From: an uncultured Collinsella sp.
GTDB lineage: Bacteria > Actinomycetota > Coriobacteriia > Coriobacteriales > Coriobacteriaceae
Length of the DNA stretch: 64,000 bases
Reading direction: 5' to 3'
NCBI GenBank assembly: GCA_902494555.1
Contig: CABUTR010000010.1
Span: 3,046-67,045, forward strand
Shown in pieces: positions 8,457 through 17,120 of the stretch (its first letter is position 1; each line of letters opens with the position of its first letter). The notes under the pieces were generated by a model that was given only the letters and a program-made list of their open reading frames with translations, searched no databases and was not told where the DNA came from. Made by a program: the position numbers and the translations under genes.

Positions 8457-9790
8457 GACCGGTCGCCTCCAAACAGATCGGGGCGAGTGGCCAGATAGGT
8501 ATCAAGGGCCTCGAGCGCACGGTCCGCATAGGCCTGGTAGCGGTCGCGCTTGCTGCGGCGCTTACCGTCCTCGAGCGGCGGCACCAGGCCAAAGTTGACA
8601 TGCATAGGCTGATAGCCCACGGTGGCAGGATCGGTCGCATAGCCCACGAGCGCACCCAGGGCGCCAACGCGCGGCAACTCGATGCCCGCGGCACCGATAG
8701 CCTCGGCATAGGTGTTGAGCGCCGCGAGCAGACCTGTCGCCACGGCTTCCATGTACCCCTCGGTGCCGGTGATCTGACCGGCCAGGCGCACGCCGGTACC
8801 GGGCACGGCAAAGGTGCCATCGAGCACGTGAGGGGCATCGACAAAGGTGTTGCGGTGCATGACACCGTAGCGGAAGAACTCAGCGTTCTCCAGGCCCGGC
8901 ACCATATGGAAGACGCGCTTCTGCTCGCCAAAGGTCAGGTTGGTCTGGAAGCCCACCAGGTTATAGGCGGTCTTCTCCTTGTTCTCGGCACGCAGCTGAA
9001 TCGCCGCCCAGGGGCGACGTCCGGTACGCGGGTCGGTGAGGCCGACGGGCTTCATGGCACCAAAGCGGATGGCATCCTTGCCCGTGCGCGCGACCTCCTC
9101 GGCGGGCTGGCAGGCCTGGAACAGATCGCCGCCCTCAAAGTCTTTGAGCACCACGCGGTCGGCCGTGGTAAGCGCCTCGATAAAGGCCTCGTACTCCTCC
9201 TTGTTGAGCGGAGCGTTGAGATAGTCGCCGCTCCCCTGCTCCTCGTAGCGCGACTGCGAGAACAGCACGTCCATATCGAGCGTGGAGGCATCGACGATCG
9301 GCGCCGCGGCATCGAAGAACGCAAGGGCGTCGCCACCGACGAGCTTCATGACCTCTTCGCTCAGCGCAGGTGAACACAGCGGGCCCGCGGCAATGACCAC
9401 GTGGCCCTCGGGAATCTGCGTGACCTCGCCGTGCACGACCTCGATATTGGGACGAGCGGCAACTTCGGCCTCGACAAGCTCGGAAAACTTGCCGCGGTCG
9501 ACCGCCAAGGCGCCACCGGCGGGAACAGCCGCGCGATGGGCGCAATCGAGCAGGACTGAACCCATGCGCTCAAGCTCAGCTTTCAGCAAACCAGCCGCGG
9601 AATCCGGACGGGTCGACTTAAACGAATTGGAACAGACGAGCTCTGCCAGGTGATCGGTATGGTGGGCCGGGGAGCTCACCTGGGGGCGCATCTCGCACAG
9701 CTTTACGGCAAACCCGCGGTCTGCCAGTTGGATCGCACATTCCGAACCCGCCAGACCGCCACCGATAACCGTCACCTGATCAAACAGCAT
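8453..9790 (-). CDS. trmFO: Folate-dependent tRNA (uracil-5-)-methyltransferase
   Basis: This FAD- and methylenetetrahydrofolate-dependent enzyme makes m5U54 in the T-loop of tRNA. A dinucleotide-binding motif VTVIGGGLAGSECAIQLA lies at the extreme N terminus. SSPAHHTDHLAELVCSNSFKS and the KPVGLTDPRTGRRPWA segment are characteristic. I chose the ATG at 9790, with AAAGGTG seven bases upstream, over a TTG at 9796. The usual topA that often separates dprA and trmFO is absent here; dprA ends only 14 bases upstream. Confidence 0.96.
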   Translation of the reverse strand: MLFDQVTVIGGGLAGSECAIQLADRGFAVKLCEMRPQVSSPAHHTDHLAELVCSNSFKSTRPDSAAGLLKAELERMGSVLLDCAHRAAVPAGGALAVDRGKFSELVEAEVAARPNIEVVHGEVTQIPEGHVVIAAGPLCSPALSEEVMKLVGGDALAFFDAAAPIVDASTLDMDVLFSQSRYEEQGSGDYLNAPLNKEEYEAFIEALTTADRVVLKDFEGGDLFQACQPAEEVARTGKDAIRFGAMKPVGLTDPRTGRRPWAAIQLRAENKEKTAYNLVGFQTNLTFGEQKRVFHMVPGLENAEFFRYGVMHRNTFVDAPHVLDGTFAVPGTGVRLAGQITGTEGYMEAVATGLLAALNTYAEAIGAAGIELPRVGALGALVGYATDPATVGYQPMHVNFGLVPPLEDGKRRSKRDRYQAYADRALEALDTYLATRPDLFGGDRS

Positions 9791-9804
9791 CTGCAAACAC
9801 CTTT

Positions 9805-10740
9805 CTAATTGACACGTTTTCCATTGTGACCGAAGGGTGTCTGGGCGTGAAGGGCAAACTTGGAGGGCGCATACCTTCCATCCATCATGCGCTCGATAAG
9901 ACCCTCGAACTCAAGCGAGCCCAGGAGCTTAAGTACGCCGACGGCATCGAGCGAGACGAGCGCCGCGATGTCGTCGACCTTGAGCGGAGAGGCGATGAGC
10001 GCATGCATCACAGTCTGCTGCGTTGGATCCAGGTCGGCAATGCCGGGAGCATCGGGGCGCGAGTAGCGCAGGGTGCCGTAGATGCGTGAGATAGCCATCT
10101 CGATAGATTCCTCGTCGATGATGCAGCAGGCACCGTTCGCAATGAGGTAATTCGTGCCACGCGACTCGGGCGATAGGATCGACCCCGGCACAGCAAGAAG
10201 TTCTCGCCCCAAATCCATAGCAGCCTCGGCTGTAGAAAACGTCCCGGAAGGCATACCCGCCTCGGATACAAAGAGGGCTTGCGACAGGGCCGCGATCACG
10301 CGATTGCGGCGCGGAAAGGCAAACTTGCGCGGACCCATGCCCCACGGAGAGATCGACACGACCGCGCCACCCGTATCGAGCGTGCGCGTAATAAGCCCCG
10401 CGCTCGAGCGCGGATAGACCACGTCGGCGCCCGTCCCCAGCACCACGACGTGTTTGCCGCCAGCGTTGACCGCAGCCCAACCCGAGGTCTGGTCACAACC
10501 GACCGCGCCACCCGAAACTACCGTCACGCCCGCCTCGACCGCAACCTTTGCCGCAAGCTCTGCCACGGCAAGACCATACGGAGAGGCCTTGCGCGCGCCG
10601 ATGATGGAGAGCGCGGGCGTCGAAAGCACCTCGGGGTTGCCGCGCACATAGAGCGTCTGGGGTACATCAGAAAGCTCCAAAACGGTCTCGGGATACAACG
10701 CATCACCTGGATGCAGCTCAAAGGTCCCCTCGGCCATCAT
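9805..10740 (-). CDS. dprA: DNA-processing protein A
   Basis: DprA binds incoming single-stranded DNA during natural transformation and loads RecA. The central Rossmann-like DprA domain is complete: SIIGARKASPYG, VSGGAVGCDQTSGWAAVNAGG, VVLGTGADVVYPRSS and FPRRNRVIAALSQALFVSEA. A C-terminal winged helix follows (about residues 245-295). The N-terminal SAM domain of some DprA proteins is missing. The ATG at 10740 overlaps the comM stop as ATGA and follows AAGGAGG; a longer frame to 10896 overlaps comM and is not believed. Adjacent comM strengthens the competence reading. Confidence 0.95.
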   Translation of the reverse strand: MMAEGTFELHPGDALYPETVLELSDVPQTLYVRGNPEVLSTPALSIIGARKASPYGLAVAELAAKVAVEAGVTVVSGGAVGCDQTSGWAAVNAGGKHVVVLGTGADVVYPRSSAGLITRTLDTGGAVVSISPWGMGPRKFAFPRRNRVIAALSQALFVSEAGMPSGTFSTAEAAMDLGRELLAVPGSILSPESRGTNYLIANGACCIIDEESIEMAISRIYGTLRYSRPDAPGIADLDPTQQTVMHALIASPLKVDDIAALVSLDAVGVLKLLGSLEFEGLIERMMDGRYAPSKFALHAQTPFGHNGKRVN

Positions 10741-12260
10741 TGGTCCCTCCTTCCCTGATACATCGCCGCCTCGAGCACGTGGTCCTGCGTCACTTGCTCG
10801 CTCTCGGCGACATCTGCGATCGTACGCGCAATGCGAACCAGGCGCACGATGCCGCGGCCCGTGAGATGCGTGCGCTTCGACAGGCCGAGCACACACTTCT
10901 CCGCCGCATCATCGAGCTCAAAGGTCGATACGACGCCGTCAATGGACCGCGTCTCATCATCCTCGGCCTCGGCATCCGCATCGTCCATACGGGACTCGCG
11001 CCAGGCGCGAAAGGCGCGACCGCGCACAACGTAGTCACGCAACTCGGCAGACGACATACCCTCCGCTCCCTCGATAATCACCTGGGGGTCGGGACGGGTC
11101 ACATCGATCATCATGTCGATACGGTCGGCCAAAGGACCGCGCAGTTTAGACCGATAGCGCTCGACCATCGATGCCGAGCAGCGGCATGGCACCTCACGGT
11201 CGCCCAAAAAGCCGCAGGGGCAGGGATTACTCGCAGCCAGCAGCTGAAAGCGCGACGGGAGGGTAAAGGCCCCGTCGACGCGCACGATCCTCACATAGCC
11301 GCGTTCGATGGGCTGACGCAGCGTCTGCAGCACACCCGTGGGAAACTCGGCAAGCTCGTCCAAAAAGAGCACGCCGCCATGAGCCAGGCTGATCTCACCC
11401 GGATGCACCGGGCGTCCTCCGCCAATGAGGCCAGCCGTTGAAATGCTGTGATGGGGACTTCGAAACGGCCGATGACCTGCCAATAATCCATCGATGTTCT
11501 CGCCCAAGACCGAATGGATGCACAGCGCCTCCTGTTGATCCTCAACGGAAAGCTCGGGCAGGATGCCGGTCATACGACGGGCGAGCATCGTCTTGCCCGA
11601 TCCCGGGGACCCGATCATAAGCAAACCGAGCTCACCCGCTGCCGCCAGCGCCATGCCGCGTTTGGCAACCTCCTGCCCCAGCACGTCGGCATAGTCGAGT
11701 TCAGGCTCAAAAGTAGCCTCAACACCCTCGGAATCCAGATAGTGCCGAGCCGCCTCGCCCATGCCATGGGCAAGCTGAGACAAATGATCGATAAAGCCGC
11801 AATCCACGCCCGCAAGCGGCACATGCTGATCGGACCTGCCGGCGATAAAGGACAGCCCCATATCACGCGCCAACAGCTGAAACGCCACCTCGCCCTTGAC
11901 GGGCAGCACTGTGCCGTCCAGACCAAGCTCACCTGCGATAAGGCAGCGATCGAGGTTGTCGTGGGGAATCTGACCATCGGCCGCCAATACCGCGATGGCG
12001 ATGGGCAGATCAAAGCCGCTACCGGTCTTGCGAATATCGCCGGGTGCCAGATTGACCGTAATGCCCGAGCGCGGGATCTCGAACCCGGCGGAGCGCATCG
12101 CGCAGCGAATACGACCGCGTGACTCCATCACCTCCATACTCGGAATGCCGAGCATCTGGATGCCCGGCAAGCCGCCGGCAAGCGAGACCTCGACCGTGAC
12201 GTGAATCGCCTCGACGCCGCGGATGCAGGCCGCGTGAACGGCAAACGTCTCGAACGCCAT
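10737..12260 (-). CDS. comM: ComM/YifB family Mg-chelatase-like AAA+ ATPase
   Basis: ComM helicases promote branch migration of donor DNA during natural transformation. An N-terminal Lon-protease-like ChlI domain starts at MAFETFAVHAACIRGVEA. It is followed by the AAA+ core with Walker A GSPGSGKTMLARR, FRSPHHSIS, GGVLFLDELAEF (Walker B) and the Cys-rich SNPCPCGFLGD...CRCS segment. A C-terminal magnesium-chelatase domain with LSKRTHLTGRGIVRLVRIARTIAD closes it. At 507 residues the length is standard. The start at 12260 overlaps the yraN stop by one base. Confidence 0.95.
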   Translation of the reverse strand: MAFETFAVHAACIRGVEAIHVTVEVSLAGGLPGIQMLGIPSMEVMESRGRIRCAMRSAGFEIPRSGITVNLAPGDIRKTGSGFDLPIAIAVLAADGQIPHDNLDRCLIAGELGLDGTVLPVKGEVAFQLLARDMGLSFIAGRSDQHVPLAGVDCGFIDHLSQLAHGMGEAARHYLDSEGVEATFEPELDYADVLGQEVAKRGMALAAAGELGLLMIGSPGSGKTMLARRMTGILPELSVEDQQEALCIHSVLGENIDGLLAGHRPFRSPHHSISTAGLIGGGRPVHPGEISLAHGGVLFLDELAEFPTGVLQTLRQPIERGYVRIVRVDGAFTLPSRFQLLAASNPCPCGFLGDREVPCRCSASMVERYRSKLRGPLADRIDMMIDVTRPDPQVIIEGAEGMSSAELRDYVVRGRAFRAWRESRMDDADAEAEDDETRSIDGVVSTFELDDAAEKCVLGLSKRTHLTGRGIVRLVRIARTIADVAESEQVTQDHVLEAAMYQGRRDQ

Positions 12261-12745
12261 CACGACACCTGCCAATCGAACGCGTTGTACTGATGCTCGA
12301 TCTCGGCGATATGCCCGCCGCGAATGGTGACACCCACGGCATCGAAGCGAATCGCCTTGAGCGGATAATGTTCCATGAGATAGCAACTTGCGATGCGGCG
12401 GTAGCGGCGTTGCTTTTGGGCGTCCACGGCCTCCTCGGGAAAGACCCGCGTGCTGCAATCCAGTGCAACGCGTCTGGTCTTGACCTCGGCCATCACCACG
12501 ACATCGTCGAGCTCATCGAGCAGCACCAGATCGGCCTCGCCCTCGGTGCAACGATAACCCTGCTCCAGCAAGGTGTAGCCGCGCTCGTTAAAGTAGTCGA
12601 TGGTGATCAGCTCGCCCAGCATGCCCAGCTCGCGGGGACTGAGTCCCTTGATAAACTCGGGCGTCATCGCCCCGCAGTCGAGCTCGCCGTTTTCCCAACG
12701 CTCCTTGAGCTGCTGCGTCTTGCTCTTTTTGCTTGCGGCACTCAT
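12260..12745 (-). CDS. yraN: YraN family (UPF0102) endonuclease-like protein
   Basis: This is a small predicted nuclease of the Holliday-junction-resolvase-like fold; the family's function is not settled. The conserved core is clear: LGELITIDYFNERGYTLLEQGYR, then the metal-site pattern EGEADLVLL...VVMAEVKTR. An N-terminal extension of about 40 polar residues precedes the domain. The ATG at 12745 follows AAAGGAGACCCC. It leads a yraN-comM-dprA-trmFO-xer unit downstream of the rnhB terminator. Confidence 0.9.
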   Translation of the reverse strand: MSAASKKSKTQQLKERWENGELDCGAMTPEFIKGLSPRELGMLGELITIDYFNERGYTLLEQGYRCTEGEADLVLLDELDDVVVMAEVKTRRVALDCSTRVFPEEAVDAQKQRRYRRIASCYLMEHYPLKAIRFDAVGVTIRGGHIAEIEHQYNAFDWQVS

Positions 12746-12843
12746 GGGGTCTCCTTTCCCGCACGCTGCATTGCCCCGATGATGAGGGCACCTTTCATGC
12801 GGGTAAGTACCGGAAGCAAACCAAAAGCTGACCAAATGCCGTC

Positions 12844-12885
12844 AAAAAACGGGCCGTACGCAGCAATGGTGTTGCATACGGCCCG
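12844..12885 (-). terminator. Intrinsic terminator after rnhB
   Basis: The arms CGGGCCGTA (12877-12885 on the minus strand) and TACGGCCCG (12850-12858) form a perfect 9-bp stem. The 18-base loop can itself fold (GCAAC/GTTGC-like). TTTTTT follows on the minus strand. It separates rnhB from yraN. Confidence 0.85.
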
Positions 12886-12934
12886 CTACCAGCAGGTTTA
12901 TAAAACCCCAGAGGTCCCTGTCTCCACAATTAAC

Positions 12935-13723
12935 CTAGAAAAGGCGCTCAGTCTGCAGAAAGTTTCCGCAAAAGCTCACGCGGTGCAGTGGACAAAGTCC
13001 ATGTTTGCGAATGGCCTCGATGTGCTCGGGGCTCGCGTAGCCCTTCGACTCGGCCAGATGGTACTCGGGATACTCGGCGTCGTACTCGACCATCATCTCG
13101 TCACGCGTGACCTTGGCCATGATGGACGCCGCGGCGATGCAGGCGATTTTGGCATCGCCCTTCACCACATCGCGCTCGTTAGGAACGGCGCCCAAGGGGT
13201 TGCCATCCATGAGGACGCAGTCTGGTTCAAGTCCCGTATCAGCCACGGCGCCCGCAACGGCGGCACGGATAGCACGGGCCATGCCCATCTCATCGATATC
13301 CTTCGGCGCGATATGGCAAAAACCGATCGCCGTCGCCACCTTGGCAATCTTCACTGAGAGCAACTCGCGGCGCGCGGGCGTGAGCTTTTTGGAATCGTTG
13401 ATACCCCAGACGCGCGGCTCCATAGGAAGACAGACGGCGCATACCGTCAAAGGGCCGGCCACCGATCCGCGACCTACCTCGTCGACACCAACGACCACCC
13501 CATCGCCGCCAAGCTCATGCATAAGCTCGTACATGCCATTAACGCGCTCGCGCTCGGCAAGCTCTTTGGCATGGCGTTTGAGGGCGCGCTCACAAGCCTT
13601 GATCACCTGCTGGCGCGGGTCCTCGCGATAATGCTCTACGAGGGCGGGAATCTCCTCAAACGTAGCGCTCGCCAACTCACCGGCAACCTGCGATGCCGAA
13701 ACCGAGCTCGTCATGTTGGCCAT
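12935..13723 (-). CDS. rnhB: Ribonuclease HII
   Basis: This enzyme cuts RNA in RNA-DNA hybrids and misincorporated ribonucleotides. The active-site Asp-Glu pair sits in GVDEVGRGSVAGP. DSKKLTPARRE, the LMDG Asp and KGDAKIACIAAASIMAKVTRD complete the DEDD set. An N-terminal extension of about 75 charged residues precedes the catalytic domain, giving 262 residues, longer than the usual 200-220. The ATG at 13723 has GGAGG at seven bases. A terminator hairpin stands between rplS and this gene. Confidence 0.95.
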   Translation of the reverse strand: MANMTSSVSASQVAGELASATFEEIPALVEHYREDPRQQVIKACERALKRHAKELAERERVNGMYELMHELGGDGVVVGVDEVGRGSVAGPLTVCAVCLPMEPRVWGINDSKKLTPARRELLSVKIAKVATAIGFCHIAPKDIDEMGMARAIRAAVAGAVADTGLEPDCVLMDGNPLGAVPNERDVVKGDAKIACIAAASIMAKVTRDEMMVEYDAEYPEYHLAESKGYASPEHIEAIRKHGLCPLHRVSFCGNFLQTERLF

Positions 13724-13751
13724 ACCAGGCCCTCCTTGCATGCAAATCAGA

Positions 13752-13782
13752 TAAAAAGAAGGGCCACCCGAAGGTGACCCTT
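13752..13782 (-). terminator. Intrinsic terminator between rplS and rnhB
   Basis: The stem AAGGGTCACC/GGTGGCCCTT (13773-13782 with 13759-13768, one G-U pair) closes a stable 4-base TTCG loop. It is followed by TTCTTTTTAT. The T-run ends about 15 bases before the rnhB ribosome-binding site. Confidence 0.85.
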
Positions 13783-13816
13783 GTGTCCAAACGAGTGGAC
13801 AGACGCTGCGATCTTC

Positions 13817-14158
13817 TTAGCGCTTCTCGGGGATGCGAGCAGCCTTGCCCACCTTGTCGCGGAGGTAGTACAGCTTGGCGCGACGGACACGACCATGACG
13901 AACGACCTCGAGCTTGACGATCTTGGGGCTGTGAAGCGGGAAGGTACGCTCAACACCGACACCGAAGGACATCTTGCGGACGGTGAAGGTCTCGCGGGCA
14001 CCGGCGCCGGCCATGCGGATGACGTCGCCCTGGAAGACCTGGATGCGCTCGCGGTCGCCTTCCTTAATGCGGTAGTGAACCTTGACGTTGTCGGCGACGC
14101 GAACCTGAGGAATGTCCTCGCGGATCTGCTGACGCTCGATTGCGCGGATGTAATCCAT
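13817..14158 (-). CDS. rplS: 50S ribosomal protein L19
   Basis: L19 lies at the 30S-50S interface. The protein (113 residues) carries the diagnostic VRVADNVKVHYRIKEGDRERI, FQGDVIRMAGAGARETFTVRKMSFGVGVERTFPLHSP and RRAKLYYLRDKVGKAARI blocks. The ATG at 14158 with AGGA upstream is taken; a TTG two codons earlier is not needed. It has its own promoter and terminator. Confidence 0.97.
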   Translation of the reverse strand: MDYIRAIERQQIREDIPQVRVADNVKVHYRIKEGDRERIQVFQGDVIRMAGAGARETFTVRKMSFGVGVERTFPLHSPKIVKLEVVRHGRVRRAKLYYLRDKVGKAARIPEKR

Positions 14159-14227
14159 GTGCAATTCCTTACTCTTCTAGAGGTGCCGTACCACCTTGGC
14201 CGGCACGTAGTTGAACAAACGTATTCG

Positions 14228-14255
14228 AGTATACACGCGCGGGTTTCTGCTGCAA
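14228..14255 (-). promoter_or_regulatory. rplS promoter
   Basis: On the minus strand TATACT (14228-14233) lies 16 bases after TTGCAG (14250-14255). The -10 box is five of six to consensus; the leader to the ATG is about 65 bases. Confidence 0.65.
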
Positions 14256-14300
14256 GAACAATTTTTTACGCAGACAAAAAGACAAAACCCGCACATGATA

Positions 14301-14330
14301 ACCGCCCGCCTCACGAATGAGACGGGCGGT
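14301..14330 (-). terminator. Probable terminator after ppdK
   Basis: A 13-bp stem (ACCGCCCGTCTCA pairing with TGAGGCGGGCGGT, one G-U pair, 14318-14330 with 14301-14313) has a 4-base TTCG loop and follows the ppdK stop by about 40 bases. The T-run after it is weak (TTAT), so termination may be partial. Confidence 0.6.
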
Positions 14331-14369
14331 ATGAAGGGGGGGCTACGCTAGGCGTCGATGCGCAGAGCG

Positions 14370-17120
14370 CTAGGCGTTGCGCTTGGCCTCGAGCCTGGCC
14401 TGAGCGGCAGCCAGGCGCGCGAGGGGCACGCGATAGGGCGAGCAGGACACGTAGTCCACGTCGGCCACGTTAAACAGGCCCTTGATCGACTTGGGGTCGC
14501 CGCCGTGCTCACCGCACACGCCAAAGTGCATGCCGGGATTGGTGGCGCGACCCTTCTCGACAGCCATGCGCACGAGCTCCAGCACCGCCGAGTCGATGGT
14601 CTCGAAGGGGTTGTCCTTCAGGATCTTCTTGTGCAGGTACAGCGGAATGAACTTGGCCTCGGCATCGTCGCGCGAGAAGCCGAAGGTCGTCTGGGTGAGG
14701 TCGTTGGTGCCAAAGCAGAAGAAATCTGCGTGCTGGGCGATTTCGTCAGCGACCATGCAGGCGCGCGGCAACTCGAGCATCGTGCCCACGGGAATGTTGA
14801 GCTCGACGCCCTCCTCGGCGGATACCTCGGCGATTACGTGCTCAATGACCTCGCGGGTCTGGACATGCTCGGCCGTGATGGAGACGAGCGGAACCATGAT
14901 CTCGGGGCGCGGATCGACGCCTTCCTTGATAAGGTGGGCGGCAGCCATGGCGACGGCGCGGACCTGCATGAGTGGCAGATCGCCAAAGACGACGGACAGG
15001 CGCACGCCGCGCAAGCCCAGCATCGGGTTGGACTCGACCATGCCGTCGATACGACGCAGGCGGGCACGCAGGGCGGCAAGCTCTTCCTCGCTGGCGCCAG
15101 CGGCTTCCTTCTTGGTGATGGCGACCTCGAGCTCGCGAGGATCATCCAGGAACTCATGCAGCGGCGGATCGAGCAGGCGGACGACCACATCGCGGCCAGA
15201 CATGGTCTTGAACATCGCCAGGAAGTCCTCGGTCTGAACCTTGAGCAGATCGACCAGGGCCTGCTGCTTCACGGCCTCATCGTCGGACAGGATAAAGCTC
15301 TGGATGATGTTCTTGCGATCGCCCAGGAACATGTGCTCGGTACGGCACAGGCCGATGGCCTCGGCGCCAAACTCGAGCGCGAGCGCGGCATCCTCGGGGT
15401 TGTCGGCGTTGACGCGTACATGGTTGGCGTGACCGTCGGTCTCGTCCAGACGGATCTCGTCGGCCCAGGACAAGATGGTGTCCAGGTCGCCAGTGAGCTC
15501 GGCCGAAACCAGATCGACGGCGCCATCGACGACGATGCCCTGGGTGCCGTCGATGGAGATGACATCGCCCTCGTGCAGCACGCGGTCGCTGCCCTCGATG
15601 CGCACGACCTTCTCGGCGGCGTCGATGCGGAAGCGCTCGACACCGCAGACGCAGGGCGTACCCATGCCACGCGCGATAACGGCGGCGTGGCTCGTCTTGC
15701 CGCCGTGGCTGGTCAGGATGCCCTCGGCGGCAACCATACCCTTCAGGTCGTCGGGGTTGGTCTCCCAGCGAACCAAAATGACTTTATGCCCCTCGGCGGA
15801 ACGTGCAACGGCGTCATCGCTCGAGAACACGACCTCGCCCACGGCGGCACCGGGGCTGGCGTTCAGACCGCTAGCCAGCGCCTCGTACTTCTTGGAGGCG
15901 TCGAACTGCGGGTGCAGGAGCTGGTCGAGCTGTGCGGGGTCGATGCGGCTCACGGCCTCCTCACGGGTGATCAGGCCCTCCTCGACCATCTCGATAGCGA
16001 TACGCAGGGCGGCGGTAGCGGTGCGCTTGCCCACGCGAGTCTGGAGCATCCAGAGCTTACCCTGCTCGATGGTGAACTCGATATCGCACATATCGCGATA
16101 GTGATCCTCGAGCGTCAGGAACACGCGCTCGAGCTCCTCACCTGCAGACTCGAGGCCCGGGGTGGTCTTGAGGTCGGCGATGGGCTCGGTGTTGCGGATG
16201 CCGGCGACAACGTCCTCGCCCTGGGCGTTCACCAGAAAGTCGCCGTAGAACTCCTTAGTGCCGTCGGCCGGGTTGCGCGTAAAGGCAACGCCGGTCGCGG
16301 AGGTCTCGCCCTTATTACCAAAAGCCATGGCCTGCACGTTGACGGCGGTACCGAGCTCGTCGGAGATAGCATGCTGCTTGCGGTAGATGCACGCACGCTC
16401 GTTCATCCAGCTGCCAAAGACGGCTTGGATGGCAAGGCGTAACTGGAGCTCCGGGTCGTGCGGGAAGACGGGCTTGCCATCGACAACCTCGAGCTCGGGG
16501 TACAGGGCGGCCTCGACGTTCTCGGAGAAGAGGCCCTTGAAGGTCTCGACGAGCTCTTGCAGATCCTCGGCCGAAAGCTCGGAATCGACGCGAACGCCGG
16601 CGACCAGACGAGCCTGGGTCAGGGCGTTCTCGAACAGGTCGGCATCGACGCCCATGACGACGTTGGAGAACATCTGGATAAAGCGGCGGTAGCTATCCCA
16701 GGCAAAACGCGGGTTTTGCGTCTGGGCAATGAGACCCTGAACGGAATCGTCGTTGAGACCCAGGTTGAGATCCGTGTCCATCATACCGGGCATGGAGAAC
16801 GGAGCACCCGAGCGCACCGATACGAGCAGCGGGTCGTTGGCGTCACCGAGCTTCTTGCCGCAGCGAGCCTCGAGGTCTGCCTCGGCGGCAACGATCTCAT
16901 CGAGTGCACCATCAGGCCACACGTTGCCGGCACCGGAATACTCGACACAGGTCTGGCAGGTAATGGTAAAGCCGCCGGGAACCGGCAGGCCGATACGGCT
17001 CATCTCGGCAAGGTTCGCGCCCTTGCCGCCAAGCACAAAGTTCATGGACTTGTCGCCCTCAGTCACACAAGTGCCTTGGGCGTCGGTGCCAAAACGGTAA
17101 ACCCTCTTGCAATCGCTCAC
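14370..17120 (-). CDS. ppdK: Pyruvate, phosphate dikinase
   Basis: This enzyme interconverts pyruvate + ATP + Pi and PEP + AMP + PPi, a key glycolytic/gluconeogenic enzyme in many anaerobes. The N-terminal ATP-grasp domain begins at NFVLGGKGANLAEMSRIGLPVPGGF. The phosphohistidine domain carries LTSHGGKTSHAAVIARGMGTPCV with the swivelling His. The C-terminal PEP/pyruvate domain shows GLCRTEHMF and the FGTNDLTQTTFGFSRDD block. At 916 residues it is slightly longer than the usual 870-880. The start is GTG after GGAAGGGGAA. Its regulator is the next gene upstream, 326 bases away. Confidence 0.97.
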   Translation of the reverse strand: MSDCKRVYRFGTDAQGTCVTEGDKSMNFVLGGKGANLAEMSRIGLPVPGGFTITCQTCVEYSGAGNVWPDGALDEIVAAEADLEARCGKKLGDANDPLLVSVRSGAPFSMPGMMDTDLNLGLNDDSVQGLIAQTQNPRFAWDSYRRFIQMFSNVVMGVDADLFENALTQARLVAGVRVDSELSAEDLQELVETFKGLFSENVEAALYPELEVVDGKPVFPHDPELQLRLAIQAVFGSWMNERACIYRKQHAISDELGTAVNVQAMAFGNKGETSATGVAFTRNPADGTKEFYGDFLVNAQGEDVVAGIRNTEPIADLKTTPGLESAGEELERVFLTLEDHYRDMCDIEFTIEQGKLWMLQTRVGKRTATAALRIAIEMVEEGLITREEAVSRIDPAQLDQLLHPQFDASKKYEALASGLNASPGAAVGEVVFSSDDAVARSAEGHKVILVRWETNPDDLKGMVAAEGILTSHGGKTSHAAVIARGMGTPCVCGVERFRIDAAEKVVRIEGSDRVLHEGDVISIDGTQGIVVDGAVDLVSAELTGDLDTILSWADEIRLDETDGHANHVRVNADNPEDAALALEFGAEAIGLCRTEHMFLGDRKNIIQSFILSDDEAVKQQALVDLLKVQTEDFLAMFKTMSGRDVVVRLLDPPLHEFLDDPRELEVAITKKEAAGASEEELAALRARLRRIDGMVESNPMLGLRGVRLSVVFGDLPLMQVRAVAMAAAHLIKEGVDPRPEIMVPLVSITAEHVQTREVIEHVIAEVSAEEGVELNIPVGTMLELPRACMVADEIAQHADFFCFGTNDLTQTTFGFSRDDAEAKFIPLYLHKKILKDNPFETIDSAVLELVRMAVEKGRATNPGMHFGVCGEHGGDPKSIKGLFNVADVDYVSCSPYRVPLARLAAAQARLEAKRNA

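Noticed and set aside
9791..9804. A lost topA between dprA and trmFO
   Set aside because: The gap is 14 bases with no remnant; topA is simply elsewhere in the genome if present, so nothing can be annotated.
10741..10896. N-terminal extension of DprA
   Set aside because: The extra 52 residues are Arg/Ala/His-rich shadow of comM, and AAGGAGG precedes the ATG at 10740.
14358..16442. A 694-codon plus-strand open frame opposite ppdK
   Set aside because: Shadow of ppdK codon bias; low-complexity Gly/Leu/Ala/Val composition and no motifs.
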